NCBI RefSeq assembly: GCF_000764665.1
Contig: NZ_JRGM01000135.1
Location: 62,001 to 126,000 of the forward strand
Direction: 5' to 3'
DNA: 64,000 nt
DNA from: Aeromonas lacus
GTDB taxonomy: Bacteria > Pseudomonadota > Gammaproteobacteria > Enterobacterales > Aeromonadaceae
The notes beneath the pieces are model-generated. The model saw only the letters and a list, made by a program, of their open reading frames with translations, searched no databases and had not been told where the DNA came from. This document shows positions 17,173-26,449 of the stretch, one piece after another. Every line of letters starts with the position of its first letter. Within the stretch, counting starts at the first letter, position 1. Made by a program: the position numbers and the translations under genes.

Positions 17173-18939
17173 ATGTCGCTGGAACATTACTTCAGGGATG
17201 AACTGGCTTTTTTGCGCCTGCAAGGGCGCGAATTTGCCACTGCCTATCCCGAACTCACCCGCTTTCTGTCTGAGCAAAATAGCGATCCGGACGTGGAGCG
17301 CCTGCTGGAAGGGTTCGCCTTTCTCACGGGCAACCTGCGCGCCAAGATTGAGGATGAGTTTCCCGAGCTGACTCACGGTCTGCTCAATATGCTCTGGCCC
17401 AACTACCTGCGTCCCGTACCCAGCATGACCATCATGCAGTTCTCGGTCATTCCGGGGGCCATCGCCCAGCCGGCGCTGGTGAGTCAGGGATGCCAGCTCG
17501 ACAGCCTGCCGCAAGATGGCGTGACCTGCCACTTCCAGACCTGTCACGATGCCTGGGTCTATCCCGCAGACATCCAGCATATCTCGGCGCAAAGCGGCAA
17601 CGATCTCTCCACCATCTCGCTGGATATCGCCCTGCATGCACCGCTTCCTCTGAGCGAGCTGCAGCTCGACAAGCTGCGTCTCTTTCTTGGCGGGGACAGC
17701 TACACCGCCTATGAACTCTATTTCTGGCTCTCCAACCAGCTCTCCCACATCGAGCTGGAGGTCGACGGCAAGCGGTTCCGTCAGGAAGCCAAGGCACTGA
17801 AACCGGTCGGCTTCGAGCGCGAGGATGCGTTGTTGCCCTATCCGAACAATGTCTATTCCGGTTACCGGATCCTGCAGGAGTACTTCTGCTTTCCGGAAAG
17901 TTTCCTCTTCTTCGAGCTCTCGGGCGGCGAGTGGCCAAAGCAGCCGCTGCCGGTCAGCGAGTTCAAGATCCATTTCTGTTTCGACCGCCCTCTGCCGGCG
18001 GAGCTCAAGATCCGTCCCGACTCTTTCATGCTCAACTGCGTGCCGGCCATCAACCTGTTCCAGCACGACAGCGAGCCGGTCAATCTCAATGGCCGTCAGG
18101 CGGAGTACCCGCTCAAGGCGAGCTATCGCCATGCCGACAGCTTCGAAATCTTCTCGGTCGACAAGGTCGAGGGGTGGGTCGAGGGCAATCTGGGTCGCTC
18201 CCGCGGCACCCCGCGCATCTATCAGCCGTTTGAAAGTTTTCAGCACCAGATTGAGCGGGCCAAACAGCGGCTGGCGCTCTACTACCGGGTGCGGGTCAAG
18301 GAGTCGGTGAGCGGCGATGGCTTTGAGCACAGTCTCTCGTTTGTGCGCGGGGATGAGACCATCGCCCACGATCTGGACGAGTCCATCTCGGTGACGCTCA
18401 CCTGTACCAACCGTTCTCGCGCCGCCCGCCTCAAGGTCGGCAGCGTCTGCGTACCGACCGGCAGCTCCCCCTCGTTTGCCACTTTCCGCAACCTGATCCG
18501 GCCGACCCGGCCGCTGCGTCCGGCCCTCGATGGCAGCCTGCACTGGACCCTGATTTCCAACCTGTCACTCAACTATGTCTCCCTGCTGCGGCGCGATGCG
18601 CTGGTGCAGGTGCTGCGCACCTACGACTTTCCGGCGCTGCATGACAAGCAGGCGGAACAGGCATCGCGCAAACGGCTGGCGGGGATCGAGGAGATCGAGA
18701 CCACGCCAGTGGACCGGCTGGTACGCGGCATGCCGGTGCGGGGGCTCAAGTCGGTGCTCTCCATTCGCCAGTCCGCCTTTGGCAGCGAAGGGGAGCTTTA
18801 TCTCTTCAGTACCGTGCTGGCGCACTTCTTCTCGCTCTATGCCAGCGTCAACGCCTTCCACCTGCTTGAGGTGGTCAATCTCGATAACAAGGAGCGCTAT
18901 CAATGGCCAGTCCAGATCGGTCAGCACTCCCTGATGTGA
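17173..18939 (+). CDS. tssF: T6SS baseplate protein TssF
   Basis: TssF makes the wedge complex with TssG, TssE and TssK. The 588-residue length and N-terminus (SLEHYFRDELAFLRLQGREFATAYPELTR, seen as YFRDELAFLRLQGREFA) are typical of TssF/VasA. Further family segments are VERLLEGFAFLTG, LTHGLLNMLWPNYLRPVPSM and SVLSIRQSAFGSEGELYLFS. Its last 37 bp overlap tssG, suggesting coupled translation of the two wedge partners. Confidence 0.96.
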   Translation: MSLEHYFRDELAFLRLQGREFATAYPELTRFLSEQNSDPDVERLLEGFAFLTGNLRAKIEDEFPELTHGLLNMLWPNYLRPVPSMTIMQFSVIPGAIAQPALVSQGCQLDSLPQDGVTCHFQTCHDAWVYPADIQHISAQSGNDLSTISLDIALHAPLPLSELQLDKLRLFLGGDSYTAYELYFWLSNQLSHIELEVDGKRFRQEAKALKPVGFEREDALLPYPNNVYSGYRILQEYFCFPESFLFFELSGGEWPKQPLPVSEFKIHFCFDRPLPAELKIRPDSFMLNCVPAINLFQHDSEPVNLNGRQAEYPLKASYRHADSFEIFSVDKVEGWVEGNLGRSRGTPRIYQPFESFQHQIERAKQRLALYYRVRVKESVSGDGFEHSLSFVRGDETIAHDLDESISVTLTCTNRSRAARLKVGSVCVPTGSSPSFATFRNLIRPTRPLRPALDGSLHWTLISNLSLNYVSLLRRDALVQVLRTYDFPALHDKQAEQASRKRLAGIEEIETTPVDRLVRGMPVRGLKSVLSIRQSAFGSEGELYLFSTVLAHFFSLYASVNAFHLLEVVNLDNKERYQWPVQIGQHSLM

Positions 18940-19901
18940 CCTGCGCAGGGGAGGCGCCGCGCTTTAACTTCTTCCAGCTGGTCGAACTGCTCAACCGGCT
19001 GGAGGGGGCGGATCAGGAGCGTGGTCTCGACCACCTGCCGGGTGACGAGAAGATCCGCTTCAAGGCGACTGCCTCCCTCGGCTTTCCCACCAGCGATGTG
19101 CTGCAGTTTGGCCGTGATGAACGGGGCCGCCACGAGCTTGAGGTCGCTTTTCTCGGCCTGCACGGCAGCCAGTCGCCGATGCCCGGCTACTACCTCGACT
19201 CGCTGGCGTGGGAGTACGCCCAGGGGGAGCAGAAGCTCGGCCTCTTTCTCGACTTCTTTCATCACCGTCTGCTGACCCTGCTGCACCGGATCTGGCGCAA
19301 GTATCGCTACCACGTCCGTTTTCAGGACAACGGTGAGGATGGCTTCTCCCGCCTGATGTTTGCCCTGGTGGGGCTTGGCAACGAGGCCGTCTGCCAGAGC
19401 CTGCCTGTCAACCGGGCCAAGATGCTCTCCTATGCGGGCATGCTGGCAAGTCCCAGCCGCTCGCCCGAGGTGGTGGCCGGTCTGGTGGCCCACTGTTTCG
19501 ATCTGGCCGAGGTAGAGGTGAGTGCCTGGCAGTGGCGCAAGGTGCCGATCCATCCGGATCAGCAAAATCGTCTGGGGGGGGCCTGCGCCACCCTGGGCGG
19601 GGATTTTGTCATCGGCGACAAGGTGAATGATTGCGCCGGTAAGTTTTTGTTGAAGATCAACAACCTGAGTTTCAGCCAGTTTCTCGGATTTCTTCCGAAC
19701 GGGGAGCACTTCCAGTCGCTGGTGACCTTTGTCTCCTTCATCTTGCGCGATCAGCTGGCCTGGGATCTGCGTCTTGGCTTCGGTCAGGAGCAGGCGAAGG
19801 GGCTGCGACTCGGTGAAGAGCAGAGCGCCCGTCTGGGGTGGAGTACCTTTCTCGGCCAGCCACCGAGCGAGCCGTTTGTGACCATATGTGTGCAGGAGTG
19901 A
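18903..19901 (+). CDS. tssG: T6SS baseplate protein TssG
   Basis: TssG is the adaptor of the baseplate wedge that binds two TssF copies. The 332 residues carry RFNFFQLVELLNRLEG at the N-terminus and the TssG blocks FLGLHGSQSPMPGYYLD, LGLFLDFFHHRLLTLLHRIWRKYRY and GNEAVCQSLPVN. The ATG at 18903 is inside tssF. The stop overlaps the ribosome site of the downstream FHA gene. Confidence 0.96.
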   Translation: MASPDRSALPDVTCAGEAPRFNFFQLVELLNRLEGADQERGLDHLPGDEKIRFKATASLGFPTSDVLQFGRDERGRHELEVAFLGLHGSQSPMPGYYLDSLAWEYAQGEQKLGLFLDFFHHRLLTLLHRIWRKYRYHVRFQDNGEDGFSRLMFALVGLGNEAVCQSLPVNRAKMLSYAGMLASPSRSPEVVAGLVAHCFDLAEVEVSAWQWRKVPIHPDQQNRLGGACATLGGDFVIGDKVNDCAGKFLLKINNLSFSQFLGFLPNGEHFQSLVTFVSFILRDQLAWDLRLGFGQEQAKGLRLGEEQSARLGWSTFLGQPPSEPFVTICVQE

Positions 19902-19903
19902 AT

Positions 19904-21133
19904 GTGGACGAGTTTAATCAGCAACTTTCCCTGGTGGTGCTCAACAGCGAGCAGCTCGATGGTCGCCAGCAGGTGCAGTACCGCTTCGACGAGATGGGCG
20001 GCACCCTGGGTGCTTCCGAGCAGGATGACTGGCAACTGAAGGATCGGTTGGGGGCCGTGCTGCCAGCCCACGCCCGGGTCGAGCTCAACGACGGGCGCTT
20101 TTGCCTGTGCGATCTGAGCGGCCAGACCTATATCAACGGCGCCACCTCGCCCATCGGACGGGCCCGCAAGGTGCATCTGGAGCAGGGAGACGAGCTCATC
20201 GTCGGCCCGTTCCGCCTGCGCGCCTATCTGGGGGCCATTACGCCGGAGCAGAGCCTGCATCAGGTGCTGGGAACCCATCCGGCCGAGCAGCTTGACGAGT
20301 GGCTGGCGGGCGAAGAGCCAACAGCCGGTGTGGCGGATCCGCGCCATCTCGCCGTCGACCCCTTGCTGGCCCTGCAACAGGAGCGCGCCATCAATCCGCT
20401 GGCCGAGAGCCGCATGCAGGCCGAGCTGCACCCTCAACCGGAGATGGACACCCTCTCCCTTGCCCCTTTTTCTGCTGTCGAGAACACCATGAACCAAGAA
20501 TTTCTGGATATGCCCACCATCGAGAACCATCCCGATTTCATGCCGCAAGAGGGAGTCGATCACGTCGCCCTGACGCCGCTGATGCGCGGTTTGGGTCAGA
20601 ACCTGCAACTGGAAGATACCCGTCAGGCGCACGACATGCTTGAAGAGATGGGCAAGACCATGCGGGCCATTGTGGAGGGGCTGCTCCAGCTGCAAAACGA
20701 TCAGGCGGCGCTGGCCGACAAGCACCTGCGCCCGATTGAGGACAACCCGCTGCGTCTTGGCCTTGGTTATGACGAGACCCTGGCGGTGCTGTTTGCCGAG
20801 CAGAAGAGTCCGGTGCACCTGAGCGCGCCGGCCGCGGTGGCCGAGAGCCTGCACAACGTGCGCATTCACCACGTGGCGAACCAGCAGGCCATCAGTGCGG
20901 CGCTTGACAGCATCCTGCAGGCCTTCTCGCCGGAAGCGCTGCTCGGCCGGTTCGAGCAATACCGCCGCAGCGGCGCGCCGGGTATGGCTGATGAAGGGTG
21001 GGCCTGGAATATGTACCAGCACTACTATCGCGAGCTCACCTCTGCCCGCCAGCAGGGGTTCGACAAGCTGTTCCATCAGGTTTACGCCCAGGCGTATGAC
21101 CAGGCTGTGCGGCAGCAACAGGGACTGATTTGA
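19904..21133 (+). CDS. tagH: T6SS-associated FHA domain protein (VCA0112-like, TagH)
   Basis: The protein of about 409 residues has an N-terminal FHA domain (about 15-105) with phosphopeptide-recognition-like elements DRLGAVLPAHARVELND and GQTYINGATSPIGRAR. A helical C-terminal VasC-type domain ends in WAWNMYQHYYRELT. FHA proteins act as accessory assembly factors in V. cholerae-type systems; no cognate kinase PpkA or phosphatase PppA gene is present here. The chosen GTG at 19904 has AGGAG 5 nt upstream. Alternatives are GTG 19898 and ATG 19886. It overlaps tssJ by 4 bp. Confidence 0.85.
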   Translation: MDEFNQQLSLVVLNSEQLDGRQQVQYRFDEMGGTLGASEQDDWQLKDRLGAVLPAHARVELNDGRFCLCDLSGQTYINGATSPIGRARKVHLEQGDELIVGPFRLRAYLGAITPEQSLHQVLGTHPAEQLDEWLAGEEPTAGVADPRHLAVDPLLALQQERAINPLAESRMQAELHPQPEMDTLSLAPFSAVENTMNQEFLDMPTIENHPDFMPQEGVDHVALTPLMRGLGQNLQLEDTRQAHDMLEEMGKTMRAIVEGLLQLQNDQAALADKHLRPIEDNPLRLGLGYDETLAVLFAEQKSPVHLSAPAAVAESLHNVRIHHVANQQAISAALDSILQAFSPEALLGRFEQYRRSGAPGMADEGWAWNMYQHYYRELTSARQQGFDKLFHQVYAQAYDQAVRQQQGLI

Positions 21134-21645
21134 TGATACGTGCGCTGATGCTGGGGGCGGCTCTGCTGGCCCTCGCCGGTTGTACCACCATGGGCAAGAT
21201 GGCTGACGTCGCCATGAACCCGGATATCCAGGTGGGGAGCAACAATGATCAGCCCTCTACCTTGGGGCTGAGTCTGGTCGCCGAGCCTGACGTCAACCCC
21301 AACGAGAGCGGGGAGGCGGCACCTATCGAGTTTCAGGTAGTGCTGCTGGCGGAGGATTCCAAGCTGCTCGCCACCGACTACGACCAGGTGACGGCAGATG
21401 TGGAGAAGGCCCTTGGCAAGAACTACCTCGACCATCAGGAGTACACCCTGCTGCCCGGCCAGTTCAAATACCTGCCCCCCGTCAAGCTCGACGAGAAGAC
21501 CCGTTACATCGGCGTGATTGCACGCTACGCCGATCCGGACAGCGCCGAGTGGCGCAAGGTCATCAAGATCAAGAGCAAGGGAATGGCCTATCAAATCCTG
21601 GTGCACCTGCGCCTGGATGAAGTGGAACTACAAAAAGAAGAATAA
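21130..21645 (+). CDS. tssJ: T6SS outer-membrane lipoprotein TssJ
   Basis: TssJ anchors the TssJLM membrane complex to the outer membrane. The 171-residue protein has a signal peptide with lipobox LALAGC (Cys18) and a beta-sandwich-type body with PIEFQVVLLAEDSKLLATDYDQV and TRYIGVIARYADPDSAEWRKV, typical of TssJ/VasD. A double ATG overlaps the end of the FHA gene. tssK begins 2 bp after its stop. Confidence 0.95.
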   Translation: MMIRALMLGAALLALAGCTTMGKMADVAMNPDIQVGSNNDQPSTLGLSLVAEPDVNPNESGEAAPIEFQVVLLAEDSKLLATDYDQVTADVEKALGKNYLDHQEYTLLPGQFKYLPPVKLDEKTRYIGVIARYADPDSAEWRKVIKIKSKGMAYQILVHLRLDEVELQKEE

Positions 21646-21647
21646 CC

Positions 21648-22982
21648 ATGTCGAGTCGAAATCGGGTTATCTGGCGTGAAGGGCTCTTTATCAAGCCCCA
21701 GCACTTCCAGCAACAACAGAGGCATTCGGATTACGCGCTGCACGCTCGCCTGAGCGCGCTCAGCGACTATTTCTATGGCTTGCAGTCGCTCGCCATCAAT
21801 GAGGATTACCTCGGCTTTGGCCGCATCGCGCTGGTGGGGGCCACCGGCATCCTGCCGGACGGTACCGTGTTCAACATCCCGAACGACGATATGCTGCCGA
21901 CGCCGCTGGAGATCACCGACGCTTCGGTCGCCAACCAGAAGGTCTATCTGGCGCTGCCGCTCTCGGTGAGCGGGGTCAACGAGGTGGGGCAGGGTGGTCA
22001 GGTCGCTACCCGACTGCAGGCCCATCGCCACGATGTGCGAGACCTGCACAGCGAAGGGGGGGACGTGGTCTCCCTCGAGGTGGGGCGGGTCAGCCTGCGC
22101 CTGATGCTGGAGCGGGAGGATCGCAGTGCCTACGCCTCCTTGGCCATCGCCCGCATTCTGGACAAACGTCCGGACGGCGGTCTGGTGCTCGATCCCAACT
22201 TCATGCCCTGCAGCATCAGCGTCTCTGCCATCCCGACCCTCAAGCGCTTCCTCGGCGAGTCAGCTGGCCTTGTGGCCGAGCGGGCTCGCAGCCTCTCCCA
22301 GCGCATCGCGGCGCCGGGTCAGCAGGGGGTCGCCGATGTGGCCGAGTTCATGATGCTGCAGCTGCTCAACCGCGCCGAGCCCCAGCTCTCCCATCTGGCA
22401 CGCCTTGGCACCCTGCATCCCGAGCGGCTGCATGAGGCGCTGGTACAGCTGTGCGGCGAGCTGATGACCTTTACCGACGAGTCCCGCCTGCCGCCCGAGT
22501 TCCCCGCCTATCGTCACGACGATCAGCAGGTGAGCTTCGAGCCGGTGATGCTGGCCCTGCGTCAGGCACTCAGTACCGTGCTGTCGCCGCGAGCCGTTTC
22601 CATCCAGCTGCGCAAGCACCAATACGGCATCATGGTGGCCATGGTGAGCGAGAGCGAGCTGATGCAGAGCGCCGACTTCGTGCTGGTAGTGCGTGCCCGC
22701 ATGCCGCAGGAGCAGCTGCGCAAACAGCTGTTGCAGCAGACCAAGGTGGCCTCCAGCGACAAGATCCGCGAGCTCATCAGCCTGCAACTGCCGGGTATTC
22801 CGCTGCTACCGCTGCCGGTGGCGCCGCGCCAGCTGCCCTACCATGCCGGTTACAGCTACTTCCAGCTCGACCGTCAGAGCCCGGCCTGGCAGATGCTGGC
22901 AGTGGGCAACACGCTCGCCTTCCACATCGCCGGCGATTTCCCCGAGCTCGACATGCAGCTCTGGGCCATTCGTAGCCAGTGA
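21648..22982 (+). CDS. tssK: T6SS baseplate-membrane connector TssK
   Basis: TssK trimers link the baseplate to TssL and TssM. The 444 residues begin with the hallmark VIWREGLFIKPQHFQQQQRHSDY and contain LDPNFMP, VMLALRQALSTVL and the C-terminal QLPGIPLLPLPVAPRQLPYHAGYSYFQLD, which matches the membrane-complex-binding head. The length is normal for the family. Confidence 0.97.
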   Translation: MSSRNRVIWREGLFIKPQHFQQQQRHSDYALHARLSALSDYFYGLQSLAINEDYLGFGRIALVGATGILPDGTVFNIPNDDMLPTPLEITDASVANQKVYLALPLSVSGVNEVGQGGQVATRLQAHRHDVRDLHSEGGDVVSLEVGRVSLRLMLEREDRSAYASLAIARILDKRPDGGLVLDPNFMPCSISVSAIPTLKRFLGESAGLVAERARSLSQRIAAPGQQGVADVAEFMMLQLLNRAEPQLSHLARLGTLHPERLHEALVQLCGELMTFTDESRLPPEFPAYRHDDQQVSFEPVMLALRQALSTVLSPRAVSIQLRKHQYGIMVAMVSESELMQSADFVLVVRARMPQEQLRKQLLQQTKVASSDKIRELISLQLPGIPLLPLPVAPRQLPYHAGYSYFQLDRQSPAWQMLAVGNTLAFHIAGDFPELDMQLWAIRSQ

Positions 22983-23005
22983 TCGCACCAAGGAAACAAG
23001 CAGAG

Positions 23006-23785
23006 ATGACCACGGACATTATCAAGAACGAGCAACTCAGCGACCTGCTGTTCGATCATGCCGAGCAGCTGGACATGGATTCGGACTACTGGTTCCGCCT
23101 GCGTGGCCAGAGCATCAACCCGATGATCGATGCGGTGACCCCCTTGCTGGGGCTGGTGCAGCGGGTGCGCCTGCTGTCGCGCTACGACCGGGTGCCCGAG
23201 CTCTATCAGCAGGTGGTGACCGAAATCCAGGCCATCGAGCAGGAGTTGATGGCTCAGGGTTACGAGAACGGGGTCGTCCTCTCGTTTCGCTACATCCTCT
23301 GCACCTTCATCGATGAGGCCGTGATGGGCCGTGACTGGGGCAGCCAGAGCGAGTGGTCGGAACATTCGCTGTTGACCCGTTTCCACAACGAGACTTGGGG
23401 TGGCGAGAAGGTGTTCGTGCTGCTGGCCCGCCTGCAGGAGGATCCGGAACGTTACCGCGACATTCTGGAGTTCATCTATCTCTGCCTCTGTCTCGGGTTT
23501 GAGGGGCGTTACAAGGTGATGAGCCAGGGGCGCGAGGAGTTCGAGCGCATCGTCCGCCAGCTGCACAAACAGCTCGCCCCCGAGAGCAGCGGCGAGGCAC
23601 CCAGCGTGTTTCACCTCGACCTCGGTCGGCAGGCAGCTCGCTATCAGCTGCGCAAGCAGGTCTCCCTGCGCACCCTGTTCATGGGAGGGGCGCTGATCCT
23701 GGCCATCATCTTTGGCCTCTATCACCACCAACTCAATAACCAGACCCAGGACGTACTGCGTCAACTGGGCGAATTATTAAAATAA
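23006..23785 (+). CDS. tssL: T6SS inner-membrane protein TssL (DotU/IcmH family)
   Basis: The 259-residue protein has a cytoplasmic DotU domain (SQINPMIDAVTPLLGLVQRVR-like segment INPMIDAVTPLLGLV, then FRYILCTFIDEAVM and SLLTRFHNETWGGEKVF) and one C-terminal transmembrane helix (TLFMGGALILAIIFGLY). It has no OmpA-like peptidoglycan-binding extension, so anchoring to the wall must come from elsewhere. The ATG at 23006 has AAGGAA upstream. A GTG at 22979 overlapping tssK would add nine residues. Confidence 0.95.
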   Translation: MTTDIIKNEQLSDLLFDHAEQLDMDSDYWFRLRGQSINPMIDAVTPLLGLVQRVRLLSRYDRVPELYQQVVTEIQAIEQELMAQGYENGVVLSFRYILCTFIDEAVMGRDWGSQSEWSEHSLLTRFHNETWGGEKVFVLLARLQEDPERYRDILEFIYLCLCLGFEGRYKVMSQGREEFERIVRQLHKQLAPESSGEAPSVFHLDLGRQAARYQLRKQVSLRTLFMGGALILAIIFGLYHHQLNNQTQDVLRQLGELLK

Positions 23786-23804
23786 GTACTAAGGAGAGCA
23801 CGCC

Positions 23805-26447
23805 TTGATCCGTATAGAACTGCCAGTACTGGTGGAAAGACTCAACCCTATCTGCCGTCACATGCTGGAGGAGGCCGCGGCCCTCTGTGTCAACCATCAG
23901 GGAGCCGAGATCCGCATCGAGCATCTGTTGCTCAAAATGCTGGATACGCCGCTCAGCGATGTCCGTCTCATCTTCAAACGCGCCGACGTGGAAGTGGAGG
24001 AGCTCAAAACCCTGCTGCAACCGGCGGCTGCCGACAACGGCTATGGCCAGGGTTATCCCTCCTTCTCGCCGCTGCTGGTCGAGTGGCTGCAAGACAGCTG
24101 GCTGCTCGCCTCCGCCGAGATGCAACACGCCCAGCTGCGCAGCGGCGTCATGCTGCTGGTGCTGTTGATGACCCCGCAGCGTTACCTGCCGGGCTCGGTG
24201 ACCCGTTTGCTGGCCAACGTCAATCGCGAGCTGCTGCGCCAGCAGTTCGACGAGTGGGTCAAGGAGTCTGCCGAGACGCCGGTGACCAATCCGGCCAATG
24301 GCAACACGGCACCGGCGGCACTGCCGACTGACGCCACCCTGCTGGCCCGCTTTACCGTCAATGTTACCGAGCAGGCCCGTCAGGGTTCGCTCGATCCCGT
24401 ACTCTGCCGGGATCACGAAATCGATCTGATGATCGACATCCTGTCCCGTCGCCGCAAAAACAACCCCATCGTAGTGGGCGAGGCGGGCGTCGGTAAAAGC
24501 GCCCTGATCGAGGGGTTGGCCCTGCGCATCGTGGCGGGTCAGGTGCCCGAGAAGCTGCGCGGGGTTGAGCTGATGACGCTGGATCTTGGTGCCATGCAAG
24601 CGGGCGCCTCGGTCAAGGGGGAGTTCGAGAAGCGCTTCAAGGGGGTGATGCAGGAGGTCAAGGAGTCGGTGCGTCCGGTCATCCTCTTTATCGACGAGGC
24701 ACACACCCTGATCGGTGCCGGCAACCAGGCTGGCGGCATGGATGTCTCCAACCTGATCAAGCCGGCGCTGGCCCGTGGCGAGCTGCGCACTATCGCCGCC
24801 ACCACCTGGAGCGAGTACAAAAAGTATGTCGAGAAGGATGCGGCGCTCTCCCGTCGCTTCCAGTTGGTCAAGGTGAGCGAACCGAATGCCGATGAGGCCA
24901 CAGTGATCCTGCGCGGCCTGCGCAGCATCTACGAGAAGGCCCACGGGGTGCTGATCGACGAGGAAGCCCTGCAAGCAGCTGCCCAGCTCTCCGCCCGTTA
25001 CATCTCCGGCCGTCAGTTGCCGGACAAGGCGATCGACGTGCTCGATACCGCCTGTGCCCGGGTTGCCATCAACCTCACCACCCCGCCGCGCGCCGTCAGC
25101 CATCTGCAAAACGAACTGCGCCAGCGCGAGCTGGAGATCCGCCAGCTGGAGCGCCAGCGCCTGATCGGGTTGGGTGACAACGAAGAACGCCTCGCCGAGC
25201 TGCAAGAGGAGCAGCTGCGTTGCCGCGAATCGCTGGCGGAGCAGGAGTCCCGCTGGCAGCAGCAGCAGGGGCTGGTTCACCGGATTATCGAGCTGCGTGC
25301 CGCTCTCCTGGCTGATCAGCAGGATGAGATGCTGGCCAGAGAGGCACTGGATTTGGCGGATGCGCCCCTCGATCCGCAAGCGGCTGCCGAGCAGCTGGCC
25401 ACCCTCGAGAGCGAGTTGGCCGATCTGCAGCAGGGAGAGGTGCTGGTCTCCGCTCATGTCGACAAGACCCAGATTGCCGCCGTCATCGCCGAGTGGACCG
25501 GGGTACCGCTCAATCGTATCTCCCAAGGGGAGCTCGATGTGGTGACCCGTCTGCCGGAGTACCTTGGCGAGCTCATCAAGGGGCAGGATGTGGCGGTGGC
25601 CCACCTGCACAAGCACCTGCTGACCGCCCGCGCCGATCTGCGTCGTCCCGGCCGTCCGCTGGGGGCCTTCCTGCTGGTGGGGCCAAGCGGGGTCGGCAAG
25701 ACCGAAACCGTGCTGCAGATTGCCGAGCTGATGTTCGGCGGCCGCCAGTATCTGACCACCATCAACATGTCCGAGTATCAGGAGAAACACACAGTTTCCC
25801 GTCTGATCGGTTCGCCTCCCGGCTATGTCGGCTTTGGCGAGGGTGGCGTGCTGACCGAAGCCATTCGCCAGAAACCCTACTCCGTGGTGCTGCTGGATGA
25901 GGTGGAAAAAGCGCACCCGGATGTGCTCAACCTCTTCTATCAGGCGTTCGACAAGGGCGAGCTGGCGGATGGGGAAGGGCGGATCATCGACTGCAAGAAC
26001 GTGGTCTTTTTCCTTACCTCCAACCTCGGTTTCCAGACCATCGTCGAGCATGCCGAGCAGCCCGATGTGCTGCTGGATGCCCTCTATCCCGAGCTGGCCG
26101 CCTTCTTCAAGCCGGCCCTGCTGGCGCGGATGGAGGTGATCCCCTATCTGCCGCTCGGTCACGACACTCTGGTGCAGATCGTGGGTGGCAAGCTCAACCG
26201 GCTGGTCAAGCTGCTCAAGGCGCGTTTTGGCGCCGAGGTGGAGCTCGATGGCGAGGTGGCCGAAGAGATCCTGCTGCGGGCCAACCGCAGCGAGAACGGT
26301 GCGCGCATGCTCGAATCGGTTATCGATGGTGCTCTGTTGCCGCCGGTCTCTCTGCAACTGCTGCAGCGTCTCTCGGCCGGTGAGCCCATCAACCGGGTTC
26401 GCTTCTCTGTGGTCGATCACCAGTTCGTGGCCGAGGTGGAGGGCTGA
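23805..26447 (+). CDS. clpV: T6SS sheath-recycling AAA+ ATPase ClpV (TssH)
   Basis: ClpV disassembles contracted TssBC sheaths. The 880-residue ClpB-like protein has an N-terminal Clp_N domain (about 1-150), a first AAA+ with Walker [10 protein letters not shown] (about 225) and Walker [13 protein letters not shown], a coiled-coil insert (about 430-520), and a second AAA+ with Walker [10 protein letters not shown] (about 626) and [13 protein letters not shown]. It starts with TTG, supported by AAGGAGA 8 bp upstream and by the family N-terminus. vasH follows after 2 bp. Confidence 0.97.
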   Translation: MIRIELPVLVERLNPICRHMLEEAAALCVNHQGAEIRIEHLLLKMLDTPLSDVRLIFKRADVEVEELKTLLQPAAADNGYGQGYPSFSPLLVEWLQDSWLLASAEMQHAQLRSGVMLLVLLMTPQRYLPGSVTRLLANVNRELLRQQFDEWVKESAETPVTNPANGNTAPAALPTDATLLARFTVNVTEQARQGSLDPVLCRDHEIDLMIDILSRRRKNNPIVVGEAGVGKSALIEGLALRIVAGQVPEKLRGVELMTLDLGAMQAGASVKGEFEKRFKGVMQEVKESVRPVILFIDEAHTLIGAGNQAGGMDVSNLIKPALARGELRTIAATTWSEYKKYVEKDAALSRRFQLVKVSEPNADEATVILRGLRSIYEKAHGVLIDEEALQAAAQLSARYISGRQLPDKAIDVLDTACARVAINLTTPPRAVSHLQNELRQRELEIRQLERQRLIGLGDNEERLAELQEEQLRCRESLAEQESRWQQQQGLVHRIIELRAALLADQQDEMLAREALDLADAPLDPQAAAEQLATLESELADLQQGEVLVSAHVDKTQIAAVIAEWTGVPLNRISQGELDVVTRLPEYLGELIKGQDVAVAHLHKHLLTARADLRRPGRPLGAFLLVGPSGVGKTETVLQIAELMFGGRQYLTTINMSEYQEKHTVSRLIGSPPGYVGFGEGGVLTEAIRQKPYSVVLLDEVEKAHPDVLNLFYQAFDKGELADGEGRIIDCKNVVFFLTSNLGFQTIVEHAEQPDVLLDALYPELAAFFKPALLARMEVIPYLPLGHDTLVQIVGGKLNRLVKLLKARFGAEVELDGEVAEEILLRANRSENGARMLESVIDGALLPPVSLQLLQRLSAGEPINRVRFSVVDHQFVAEVEG

Positions 26448-26449
26448 CC